From positions 1-64,000 of the forward strand of contig JAMPIV010012200.1 in assembly GCA_024509875.1 (NCBI GenBank): a stretch of DNA of 64,000 nt. Reading direction: 5' to 3'. Positions 51,384-61,160 of the stretch are shown here, piece by piece. The notes beneath the pieces are model-generated. The model was given only the letters and a program-made list of their open reading frames with translations, searched no databases and was not told the DNA's origin. The DNA comes from Oreohelix idahoensis (lineage: Eukaryota > Mollusca > Gastropoda > Stylommatophora > Oreohelicidae). A program made the translations under genes and the position numbers. How positions within the stretch are numbered: the stretch's first letter is position 1; each line of letters opens with the position of its first letter.

Positions 51384-52557
51384 TGTTACGTCCTTTTTCA
51401 CCCTGGGTATTTTAAGGGTGTAGGACTTAACAGTATTGTGTGTTGACACAAGTCTAACTGTTATTAAAAGGATACGCATCAGCGTAATTAAGTATGGTTA
51501 ATAATGTTTCAATTAGTTGTGCACGAAAGAGCACATATTTGGTGCGGTATTAAATTGAAGGGGTTGCTAATGATTTTTGATGACGTAGTGCGGAGAGATT
51601 CAAGATGTCAGCCAGACCTGTCAGAGGTTGGTCTGTATTGTTCATAGCCCCAGTCTGTGGGTATACGTTTATATTGTATTAATTACCTTCCAAGAGGAAG
51701 TGTTGGCAGCTTCTCTTCTACCGTAAGTGAATGCTGGATGCATTGTGGTATAATGCTAGTATAGTTTAGTGAGGGCTTCGGCGATGTGATATTCCGCTGC
51801 TAGTGTGGACTAAACTGATGATTTTATTGAAGTTTTTATTGATAGCCTGACAGTCTTGAATACGTGTCTTGGAAAGAGGAAGTTCACGTACGTAAGAAAT
51901 ATATATATAATACCCTTGCCGTCAAACGGACTACGGCAGGTTGTGGGAGGTCAATCAAGTTTATTACTATGAATTATGAATATGCACTGTTTGTTTTATA
52001 TGATGCCTTCCTTTTGATCTACTGTGGATGTCTCAAATATATTGTTTATGAGGCCAACCAACAATGGGACATTAATTGATATTAACGCTCCACGTATTTC
52101 GTACCATTGGCCATAACGTTTATTGCCGCCCTTGAGAGGTCAACCGTTATCTAGTATGTCAATCAAGTACATGATCAATATATATCAATGCTATGCACCA
52201 TGATATCCCAATGTGATTTGATACATGATTGATGATGCCTGCTGTGACCATGATTGAAGTTGTTGCGTGAACAAATAATTGTGTAGTCTACGTTGATCCA
52301 TGAGTCCAGCGTATATTACTAACTGTTGGTCAAATTGATGACACATCTTGTCAGTGTTGTTGTCATCATCACCATTGCCATATCAGCTCTCGAACCACAT
52401 CAATATTCATTCGCGTTATTGAAGTTGTCGGCTACCTGTAAGCCCGACCAAAGCTGATAATCACTAAATCAGTACCAATCAGAACATTCGCTAACCGAAC
52501 CAAAAATATAACCATCACAACAGTTGGTAGTCCCTCAGTGGAAAAAGAGCGCCTACA
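51384..52557 (+). repeat. 3' LTR, about 1174 bp
   Basis: Defined by the polypurine tract on its left and the target duplication on its right. The first 263 bp match the 5' LTR. The remainder has no counterpart in the 5' LTR. Near its right end CAACAGTTGGTAGTCCCTCA resembles a primer-binding leader (compare CCAGTTGGTAGTAAGAG at 45510), so a second, unrelated LTR element could be embedded; this is not resolved. Confidence 0.6.
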
Positions 52558-52590
52558 GTGAGGTTGTGTCTCGGCCTGGCATCACCATCT
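52558..52590 (-). repeat. 57-bp minisatellite remnant, right of the Gypsy insertion
   Basis: GTGAGGTTGTGTCTCGGCCT then GGCATCACCAT continues the array interrupted at 46585. It ends at CTGTGGCGAAAAATTC. Confidence 0.88.
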
Positions 52591-54575
52591 GTGGCGAAAA
52601 ATTCTAATACCCATATATAAATTAGAACATAAATATAAAGCAGAAAGCAAATATAAGAAAGAAAGAAGAATGGAGCAAAACCAGTGCGTTCCCAATAGCG
52701 CAAAAGCCTGAGATTAATAACGCAGTCATGGCGCAACACACGATCTCTGCTTTTCCTACTGCATTCTACAAATAAATGTATCGCCACACCCACTGTATAA
52801 AACGTGTACTGTATTTTCATAATGACCTAGATACAAATACTAACATTAATGTAATTATACGCACAAGGTTAACCGTGGAAAGACAGACGGACGAACTAAG
52901 AGAGAGAGAGAGATGCACTGAGGGACGCATGCAGTTAAGCCGCTCGCTGTGTAAGCCATCTCGCACGCCGTTTGCATGGCCTGATTTTTTTCAAATAAAC
53001 AGTGATGAAAAACACTAACGATATGATGTTAGGTTTTGAAAACAGGTTTAATTCTTATTAGGAAACCTGATATTTTACGTAGGGCTCCTGACTTTATACT
53101 GATAGTACAGTCGTAAAGGATTGAACAGGTGGTAGTGGAATTAAACATTTAACATCGAAAAAGATCGTATTCTTAACTACGCCACTTAGCCCCTTTAAAA
53201 TCATATATTCGGGTACAGGAACGCTAGTGGACTAGGAATATATAATAAATTATCTAAAAAGTCCATTAGATCATTAGATATTGGTAATCAAACAGATCGA
53301 GAACAGAGATACTGTCAGGTTTGGTCATATCTGCTTGGGATGGAATTCACTGAATTTTGTTGAAACATAGTAGTGACAAAAAGTCTAGGATAGTACGAGG
53401 GAGGCCATTGGCTGAACTTTCTAGTTAAAAGAAATTTGATTGGGTGACCTATGAATAACAAATAAATGCCTAGAAACGGAGTAAAAGTGAATGAAAAAAT
53501 GAATGACTGTGTACTCTTTTGAATATATTCAAAACGATTGGCCAATATACTGGATATTGGCAGAAGAAATCTTAGAGGGGACGCCATATCGTTACACCTT
53601 GTCAGAGATGAGAGCAGGCAGTGTTATTCAAAATTAAATATAGGATAACAGCCTGGACATACCGCAGATCAAACTGTGCCAGTAATCTTTAGAGTGTATT
53701 TCCTTACGAATTGTGGGGCCGTGGTATAGATGGTGATATTGCATCGTCCGGTCTGAGTACTGCGTGATCCAGAAAGCTGGCAGCAGACTCCTTGCACAAG
53801 ATAGCGGCCATTGTATATCATGCTATCAAACTGAGAAGCAAGCGAGCAGAGGATACAGGTTTCCTGCAGCTGCATTATGAGATAAGCGCTTGTCAGCACG
53901 AAAAGACTCAACCTTGAATAAAATACCCCTGAACTGAACTATATTATAAAAACAAAAGGGACAGAAATTTTAAAAAACCAGAATCTGTGAATCCTTCAAT
54001 ATTATTTCCACCAGTAACAAACACATGAATTCGTGATGACAACCAATAACCTAGCCCTAAAAGCCAGTATTACCTCATAATAATACATCACAACACTACA
54101 CTCATATTACAATAATATTATATGTCTGGACAAAGATCTGTTGTATAAATTCTTGTACATAAACATTGTGCTTATATTTGATTGTGATTCCTGATTCAAA
54201 TTGTAGTAGGATCAGGATATCTATATATTGAAAAAGCTAATACATTGTATAAAAGTTAACACTTGACTTACTTAAGATAAATCTTTAGAGTGTTATGTGT
54301 TTGTGATTGTCATAGTGTTGTAAATTGTTGTGGATCTTAACTTAAGTGTTTATCTGTCTGTTGGTTGTTGTGAACTTACACTTCATCACTGTCATAACCC
54401 TAGACATTAAACAAAGTCATCATACAATTCAAGAATAAGTCTGATTGAGGTCGAAATGTGGTAGCAAGCAAGGTCCTCTGTAATACACCAAACTTATTAG
54501 ATACAGAGACCTTCACAGCTGATCTCATTCAGTACACTAAGTCCCCTATAACTATATTTATATAATCCCAACTCA
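52591..54575. other. No gene seen
   Basis: Two kb of AT-rich sequence. A weak inverted pair TGTGGCGA (52590) and TCGCCACA (52782) could be ends of a small MITE, with no target duplication seen. The minus frame 53315-53587 and others show no known domain. Confidence 0.4.
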
Positions 54576-54577
54576 CC

Positions 54578-55128
54578 ACACCATCATCAGCTGCATTCTC
54601 CACAAAGAAGGTGAGGTTGTGTCTCGGCCAGGCATCACCATCATCAGCTGCATTCTCCATAACGAAGGTGAGGTTGTGTCTCGGCCAGGCATCACCATCA
54701 TCAGCTACATTCTGCACAACGAAGGTGAGGTTGTGTCTCGGCCTGGCATCACCATCATCAGCTGCATTCTCCACAACGAAGGTGAGGTTGTGTCTTGGCC
54801 TGGCATCACCATCATCAGCTGCATTCTCCACAACGAAGGTGAGATTGTGTCTCGGCCTGGCATCACCATAATCAGCTGCATTCTCCACAACGAAGGTGAG
54901 GTTGTGTCTCGGCCTGGCATCACCATCATCAACTGCATTCTCCACAACGAAGGTGAGGTTGTGTCTCGGCCTGGCATCACCATCATCAGCTGGATTCTCC
55001 ACAACGAAGGTGAGGTTGTATCTCGGCCAGGCATCACCATCATCAGCTGCATTCTCCACAACGAAGGTGAGGTTGTGTCTCGGCCAGGCATCACCATCAT
55101 CAGCTGCATTCTCCACAACGAAGGTCAG
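54578..55128 (-). repeat. 57-bp in-frame minisatellite, about 9.7 copies, from LINE-D
   Basis: The unit is 57 bp, 19 codons, reading VENAADDGDARPRHNLTFV on the minus strand. Units differ by a few substitutions (GCCAGG or GCCTGG, AATCAG, AACTGC). On the right the array joins without break to LINE-D sequence encoding DPLQLTF (55128-55145). LINE-D elsewhere reads DPLQLTFDMKMAANDDDV, so the unit is a modified form of LTFxxxxAAxDxD codons. Confidence 0.93.
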
Positions 55129-55335
55129 CTGTAGTGGATCCTTCTATCTCTTGGTGGTGCATTCAGATAGACTCGTTCATGGTCTTCAGCATTGTATTAT
55201 ATCTTTGTAAATAGCCAAAATATTTTAACTAATTTTGACCTTCATTAATTCTCTTTTCATTCCTAGGTTTACTGGGACCTCTTTATTTGTTTTCTTCCTT
55301 TGCAATGAGACGTGCCCCATTTCTCTAAATATCCA
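55129..55335 (-). pseudogene. LINE-D 3' fragment
   Basis: Complement of LINE-D codons: GATCCTTCTATCTCTTGGTG, ATAGCCAAAATATTTTAACT, TTCTCTTTTCATTCCTAGG, AATGAGACGTGCCCCATTTC. It parallels 55900-56110. Confidence 0.7.
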
Positions 55336-55480
55336 CATCTCGGGCTGGCAACCCCACTATGTAAAACGTTGCTATAGACACCACCACAACAGAGCATGAA
55401 AGTACCTTGACGCAAGCTTACTACCTCAAGGCCACAGCAGTAGCTGCTAAAGGCCCATAAGGAGCAGAAAAGGAAGATAC
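55336..55480 (+). repeat. Dispersed repeat R1, partial
   Basis: CGGGCTGGCAACCCCACTAT, GTAAAACGTTGCTATAGACA, CTAAAGGCCCATAAGGAGCA and AAAAGGAAG tail. Confidence 0.6.
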
Positions 55481-55734
55481 AAGAAGACCGAGCTCTGTAG
55501 TAACATTAAGATACAAAGAAACAGAACTAAACTTTGGTGTCCAGGCAGAAAGATACTGTTGTAACAGGTGGTGATAATACGCAATGCGTAAAGTCATACG
55601 TACAGCTGTGATAACCAGGGCCGGTCTTAGACTAAATTAACCTATTTAAAAGTATGGATTGAAGAGTATTACAAGTTACGTGTCAAGAATATATCCTATT
55701 ACATTGTGATAAACATAAAATTAGATCTATATTT

Positions 55735-56150
55735 ATTAACCGTTCGACGTGAAAGTGTTACATCGTCATCATCAGGTTCCATCTTCGCATCGAAGGTCGT
55801 CTGTAATGGATTTCCGACGTCTCCTGTCTCTAGTCTTGACGGTGCACTCTGATACTCTTTCCTGTCCATCTCTTGATGGTACTTTCCCATTTATAGCGTT
55901 ATCTTCATCTTGCGCGTTTGCCTTCAACTCTGCCTTCGATTATAGTTTTCAGTAAGGTGTTATATCTGTTTACATAGCCAAAATATGTTTGCTTATTTTG
56001 ATCTCCTTCATTACGTCTTTTTTCATTCCTAGTTTTTCTAGGACTTCTTTGTGTTCTTCTCTTTCCACGAGACGTGCCCCATTCTTCCATATATCCACAT
56101 CTCAAAGGCCTCAATTCTGTCGTCTAATTGCTTGTTCATTGTGTGTAAAA
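55735..56150 (-). pseudogene. LINE-D 3' region without array expansion
   Basis: The cleanest LINE-D 3' end. Minus strand: IEAFEMW-type codons near 56110, KQTYFGYVNRYNTLLKTII (55995-55940), EGRVEGKRAR, then YQSAPSRLETGDVGNPLQTT and FDAKMEPDDDD (55860-55760). It holds single copies of both sequences that became the 41-bp and 57-bp arrays elsewhere. RT core absent. Confidence 0.75.
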
Positions 56151-56741
56151 GTGTTACAGTTAAACTAAAAACGCAAGTCCAGAGACCCCACCATAATGGT
56201 CTAAATCGGGACCTGCAATTACTAAGGCCGACACTGGCGACATATTAGGGTTTTTTTTCCTTCCAAATAATTAAGAGAAAATATCTTGCAGAAATCAGTG
56301 ATGCTATATTGGGCATTGTTAATTATTTTGTGCGAGAGCTGTATTGTATTGCAGATTGAGCAGAAGTGTACAAACAGTATAATTAAATCTGACTACCAAA
56401 TTATTAACGTGGCTCAAAGATAAGTGTTATTACTGTACACATTTTTGCACTGTATTCCGTGCTGAGAAAAAAAATGGACTCGTAAATTCTTTCTGCAGCT
56501 AACCACCAACCTCTGCCTCTTTAACTAGACTTTTCTGTTGCTGCGCAGTTTTCTATTCTTATATTTGATGTCCTTTTTCATTTGAAAAGTTTATGTTAAT
56601 CATTTTTGTGCAGGTGCTTATATAACTGGCTTATTCCGCATATTCTGCAATTTATCAGTATCCTGCTATTGTAAATATTTTTCCTACATGGTGCAGCTGT
56701 TTTTTTTAAATATTTATTGTGTGCATTCAATCAATACCTTT
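56151..56741. other. No gene seen
   Basis: AT-rich, nothing recognised. Confidence 0.4.
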
Positions 56742-56850
56742 TAGCTCCCCAAGGAGCATAGGCCTTTAACAAACACATGCCAAGTCCTCCTTTCCTGTGC
56801 CATCCGCTCAAGGTCTTTCCATGTTTTCCTCATCATTTTCACTTCTGTAT
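56742..56850 (-). pseudogene. LINE-A 3' fragment
   Basis: Complement of the LINE-A terminus: TTTTAGCTCCCCAAGGAGCA, TAGGCCTTTAACAAACACAT, GCCAAGTCCTCCTTTCC. Confidence 0.7.
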
Positions 56851-57666
56851 CTAGCTCTAATCTTTGATTATCTCAACCCGCCAAAAGATTCTGCACTGTC
56901 AACCAAATACGTTATCTTTATCTCTAGATGGAGAACGTATTAAGCAAGTTACGGACCACAGCCTGTTGGGTGTGGTCATCGACCAGTCTCTAAGCTGGAA
57001 GTCACATGTCTATTTCATCGCAAACAAGATCTCACAAAAATTGTTTCAACTCTCAAAAATCAAACATTTTTTATGTCCGCACTCTAGACTTATATTCTAT
57101 TATGCACATATTCAAAGTCACCTTTCTTATTGCTCAAATATCTGGAGTCGCTGTGGCTTGTCATTTTTGAAACGCCTAGAATCCCTACACAAAAGGGCGC
57201 TACGACTTGTTTGCCTGAATGATAACATTCCCAGTGCTCAGCTATTTTCACAGCTGAATGTTCTTCCTCTTAAAAAATTCTTCTTTTTCCAAGATCTCCT
57301 ATTTGTGCATCAAATATTACACGGCAGAACGCCTTCATACTTGCAAAAGTTCTTTCGATATAAATACTGCTCATATTTTATACGTGGCGACCTACTTTTG
57401 GACCTTGCAAAACCTCGAACTGACCTCTTCCGAAGTTGTTTTAGTTATGCAGGTGGTTTAGCATGGAATTCTCTACCCAAGTCTGTCAAAACTGATAATT
57501 ACACCACATTCAAAAGACATCTGCATTCACATGTCATGAAATCTTGTACACACATTTAACGACAATTCTGTTTCAGTTATTTCAACGTTTCCACGAGCAT
57601 TTAACTATCATTGTAATATTTTTATTTTAAATTGAATTTTTTATATTAAGTAGCTCTATAGCTTCA

Positions 57667-57735
<69 letters not shown>

Positions 57736-57937
57736 ATGTGCGTGAATGACTATGAGTAAATGTACTTGTCTGAGCTAAGTTTCTGATTGTGATGATATTA
57801 TTAATTGATCCTGTCTGAAGTTGTTAATATTTTAATTTTTAACACACTGTAAATTGTATTGCAGGGCAGAAATGTAAAAAGGCAATTATGCCTATTTCTT
57901 TACCCTGATAAAATAAAGATTTCGTTCGTTCGTTCTA
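56851..57937 (+). pseudogene. LINE-E, 5'-truncated (CR1/Jockey-like), with 3' UTR and tail
   Basis: A 231-residue open frame (56864-57559) covers the region after the RT catalytic core: HSLLGVVIDQSLSWKSHVYF, YYAHIQSHLSYCSNIWSRCG, LKRLESLHKRALRLV, and a C-terminal FSYAGGLAWNSLPKSVKTDN. The SYCSxIW and LKRLExLHKRALRLV motifs are standard for CR1/Jockey-related LINEs. A 378-bp 3' UTR follows with a CT microsatellite (57667-57731) and the end AAAATAAAGATTTCGTTCG. The tail repeat is TTCG. Another copy of the last 70 bp is at 6120-6200. The frame is clean, so the insertion may be fairly young, but no RT core is included. Confidence 0.85.
57667..57731 (+). repeat. CT microsatellite in LINE-E 3' UTR
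   Basis: About 32 CT dinucleotides interrupted twice by TTT. Confidence 0.95.
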
Positions 57938-58220
57938 TCTCCATGTGTTTTTGGTCTACCTCTGCCTCTCTTTCCCTGTGGATTCAAGAACAAGGACTGC
58001 CTTGTAATGCTATAAACAGGTTTCCTCAATGTGTGTCCTATCAACATGCGTCCTCAATGTGTGTTCTATCAACAGGTTTCCTCAATGTGTGTCCTATTAA
58101 CAGGTTTCCTCAATGTGTATCCTATCAACAGGTTTCCTCAATGTGTGTCCTATCAACAGGTTTCCTCAAAGTGTGTCCTATCCATCGCCAGCGTCTTTTT
58201 CTCAACTCTTGTTCCACCGG
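57938..58220 (-). pseudogene. LINE-A 3' fragment with 28-bp expansion
   Basis: Complement of LINE-A: TCCATGTGTTTTTGGTCTAC, TTCCCTGTGGATTCAAGAAC, then the expanded region, then CCTATCCATCGCCAGCGTC. The open frames are by-products. Confidence 0.75.
58016..58182 (-). repeat. 28-bp minisatellite, 6 copies, inside LINE-A
   Basis: Unit AGGTTTCCTCAATGTGTGTC followed by CTATCAAC, six times with single-base changes. It is the LINE-A segment normally present once (GTTTCCTCAATGTGTGTCCT). Confidence 0.9.
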
Positions 58221-58304
58221 CTCTTGTCTTATTTGCATTTTGTGATGACGTTCTTGAAATTTTGATTTTTTAAATTTATTTTTTAGTTATGTCTCCTTAT
58301 ATTT

Positions 58305-58576
58305 CATACCCCGAAGAGACCCCGATGCCATCACAAGAACAGCTATGCTTTGGACCCCTGAAGGAAAACGAAAGAGAGGCCGACCAAAAACAACGTGGCG
58401 GAGGACTGTGGAGGCTGAGATGCAAAGAATGAACCAGAGTTGGGGCACTGTACGAAGGATGGCCGCCGACCGAGCAAAGTGGAATCAATTTGTTGTTGCC
58501 CTACAAGACGCCACTAGGCGTGATGGCCACTGACAGCTTTGACGGTCGGCGGCTAAGGATCAAAGAAGAAGAAGAA
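58305..58576 (+). pseudogene. LINE-B 3' end
   Basis: Frame 58345-58533: MLWTPEGKRKRGRPKTTWRR, VEAEMQRMNQSWGTVRRMAA, WNQFVVALQDATRRDGH, stop, then TTTGACGGTCGGCGGCTAAG and a GAA tail. Complete LINE-B terminus, useful as reference for the other copies. Confidence 0.85.
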
Positions 58577-59689
58577 TATTTCATACTGTTGTGGTAGATT
58601 ATTAATAGTTAAAGAGAGGTAACTGATTTTAATAGTGAGTAATAATAAATAAGTAGTCGGGGATTTGCATATTTAATAAGGAGGCGCCGCGGGCAATCAC
58701 GTGGTACAAGTTCGAGTAGGTCTATAAATAAAGGTAGACCACATGCCTCCATTCTCTTAAGAGTTTCAAGACCTCAAGGTCTTTTATATTTGGACGTGAA
58801 GAAGAAGAAGAAAGAAGTGCGCCCTGATATAATCGACTAGGTTTAACGGGACGCGCCTCGCCAAAACGAGGCAAATTTTTTTTTTTTTTTTAAAAAACCT
58901 CCATTCTCTTTCACGCCATGTAACTCGTTGAGACAGCAGAACAGAGGTGCTCAGCAACTGTATCGACAGATGGTAGATGTCATATCTGCGGTTTCCAAGA
59001 CTATTAACTTGCAGTGAGAGCAAGATGCTTGATGTTTATAAGGTGAACAGCCTTATGCAGAGAGAAACGTTGATAAGTAAAACAAAAAAAACAAAAAGTA
59101 TATTAAAATGTGTAGCCATGCAGAGAAACCAGTTAGGTCGTGAATAGACAAGCTACGTGCTGTAGGCAAGAGACATTAACTCATAAGAACAGTTTGAAGT
59201 TTACATTAAATGGAAAGTGTATACTCAGGACAAATTAACGTAATCTGGAAATTGTCCAGTAAGTTCCAACATAACCTGAAATCAGCTGTATGAATCCAGA
59301 AAAAGATGTCCTGTGTAAGGTAGCAGACTGAAGAACCACGTGTCGAGATAGCAGATATACAACAAGGAAACTTCCATGACCAATGAGAACACTAAGATGT
59401 ATGAGATTAGTGTACGAGCAGGAGGACATATGCCCTGCAGATCGTATGTTGACTTTCGTTCCATTTTTTAACCCCTTGTAAATATGTTAAATAAACGTTC
59501 TGAAGCAGCGAGTGACTTGGGGCCAGTTAGTCAGCAAATCTAGCTACATCTTGTAATTAAATGTGTGTCACGTTTAGTCATAATCGTCAATTATTAATAT
59601 CACGAGCAAGTAAAGTTTAACGTGTGGCCAATCTTCACCAAGGGGCCGAGCAATCGGGGCTGTGACACTGTCTTTTATCTTTCTAATAG
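58577..59689. other. Unassigned region, possible LTR-like stretch
   Basis: Contains CTATAAATAAAGGTAGACC (58721) and AATAAACG (59490) that could be the TATA box and poly-A signal of a solo LTR, but no paired terminal repeat was found. It is interrupted by an R2 insertion. Confidence 0.3.
58759..58897 (-). mobile_element. R2 insertion with 13-bp target duplication
   Basis: R2 body with CAAGGTCTTTTATATTTGGA, GCGCCCTGATATAATCGACT and GCGCCTCGCCAAAACGAGGC, ending in a T-run then A-run. A GAAGAAGAAG expansion splits the body at 58799-58814. It is flanked by CCTCCATTCTCTT at 58746-58758 and 58898-58910, a perfect 13-bp duplication, as expected for retroposition. Confidence 0.85.
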
Positions 59690-59885
59690 CAATTCATTAA
59701 TGGGTGCTTGCGTATAATAGAAGGATTGACGTGGTTTGACAAAATCACTACCGTAACGTGAAACTGATGACAAGAACCAGATCAGAAGATTGCCAGTGGA
59801 ACTAGAGAGAAAGACACTGGTGATAGATAGGGTACACATTAAGGAAACCTGTTGATAACATTACGAGGGAGACCAAAGAACATAT
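59690..59885 (+). pseudogene. LINE-A fragment
   Basis: TTCATTAATGGGTGCTTGCG, GAAACTGATGACAAGAACCA, TAAGGAAACCTGTTGATAAC. Diverged with deletions. Confidence 0.6.
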
Positions 59886-61074
59886 GTGACCGGATGGCCC
59901 ACCTTAGCATTAGCCGTACCATTAGTTGATATAGAAGGAGTTAGAATGAGAAAAGCGAATACGGCGTTTTCTCACATAACACTGTAAATGCAGGTTACGT
60001 GGGCCGCCCAGACGCTGCCTTTGGCGGGATTGCTTGGCAACGATTGACGTCACCTAATTTACATAAGCTTAGTTAAATTTTATGTTAAGTAGGTAACAAT
60101 ATTACTAAGACAACGCACTGACGTCAATAGAGGCAGCTAATGAAATAAATCCCTAATATTTTGGATAACCAATCGAAAGTGGCAAGTCCCCGCACCAGTT
60201 TCGAGCTCAGCCAAAATTTAGGACTTTAGAATCAGTTCCAGATAGAGAGCCACTTGCACAGTCACGATTTTATCCAAGTGATGCCCCGACATTGAGGAAG
60301 TACGCACCTTGAGATATCGTGACTTGGTTCTACTCTAAGTTCATCTTGCGATATTCAAGACAGGAACTGCAGTTTTATTTAATAGAGTGAAGATCTCACC
60401 ACATGGAGTATTGTGATACACATACTCCAATTTTATTACATACCAAGTAAGTAGCAGTTTGAACATACTGCACTCTCGTTTAGAACTTCTTAACATTAGT
60501 TTATTTTCAATTAGAGATGCTTAGGATATGAACACCGGCATCGGTCAAGTTAACGGGATAATTCAAATTGCTGGAAAATACATATATTGTAGGAGAGGCT
60601 CAACGGAATATTAAAGCACTGATACGTGTTAAGAAATCAACAGAAAAGAAAGAATTAATCATTGAAACAGATTTCGTTTATACACCAGAATATATTGAGG
60701 TAATCAATGGGAAACTTCGCTGTATGAAACCATGATCCTGTAAATATCGCCATGGAAATGCTTTGTTGTTAAATAACAGTTTTAATGGACTACAGGGGGT
60801 TATTACTTTCTTCAAGTTGAATTGTTGTTGTTGTACAGTTTGTATACTTAGGAACTTTATATCAGACACGTTTAGAGATAACCTTTACCATCAACAAAAG
60901 AACGAACGAACCTGAGTCAATCTTCATTCAAGTATCAACATCTCTGGTAGTCAACCAGTACTCCCAACTTGAAAGAATAAAAACTGTACTAGTGTTAGCG
61001 GACGGAGTACATCATAACAACTCATGTTACCACCCTGCCATACATATGACGAAGAGAAATAGAGACAGACGTCA
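59886..61074. other. No gene seen
   Basis: Unassigned. CAAGTTAACGGGATAATTC (60548) and GAGGCTCAACGGAATATTA (60595) resemble the R3 end motif. Confidence 0.4.
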
Positions 61075-61160
61075 AAAGGATGAAGAAGACATCGTAAGAT
61101 CTTAAGCTGGTGGCATGAGGCAATAAGATTTGACATACTTTTGTTGAAGGCTGTTAAGGA
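61075..61160 (+). pseudogene. LINE-A 3' fragment
   Basis: AAAAGGATGAAGAAGACATC, TGGTGGCATGAGGCAATAAG, TTTGTTGAAGGCTGTTAAGG. About 85 bp. Confidence 0.5.

Larger units (their letters stand above)
46586..52557 (+). mobile_element. Gypsy (Ty3) LTR retrotransposon, 5972 bp, defective
   Basis: It begins TGTTACG at 46586 and ends CTACA at 52557. The flanks are GTGAG at 46581-46585 and 52558-52562, a perfect 5-bp target duplication, proven by the exact resumption of the 57-bp satellite phase. Internal parts in order: 5' LTR piece, gag with protease, a spacer frame, RT end plus RNase H, a polypurine tract (CCCGGGGGGTTGAGGTAATC, 51364-51383), then the 3' LTR. The RT palm and any integrase are missing. 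The order PR-RT-RNase H is that of Ty3/Gypsy elements. It cannot move without help. Confidence 0.85.

Noticed and set aside
52590..52790. MITE with TGTGGCGA ends
   Set aside because: Only 8 bp of inverted match and no target duplication; also at the edge of the interrupted satellite.
54611..55210. Repeat proteins on both strands over the 57-bp array
   Set aside because: All frames are open because the 57-bp unit is divisible by three and stop-free; the source is LINE-D, not a host gene.
58577..59689. Solo LTR
   Set aside because: TATA-like and AATAAA strings are present but there is no TG..CA border pair or target duplication that I can see.
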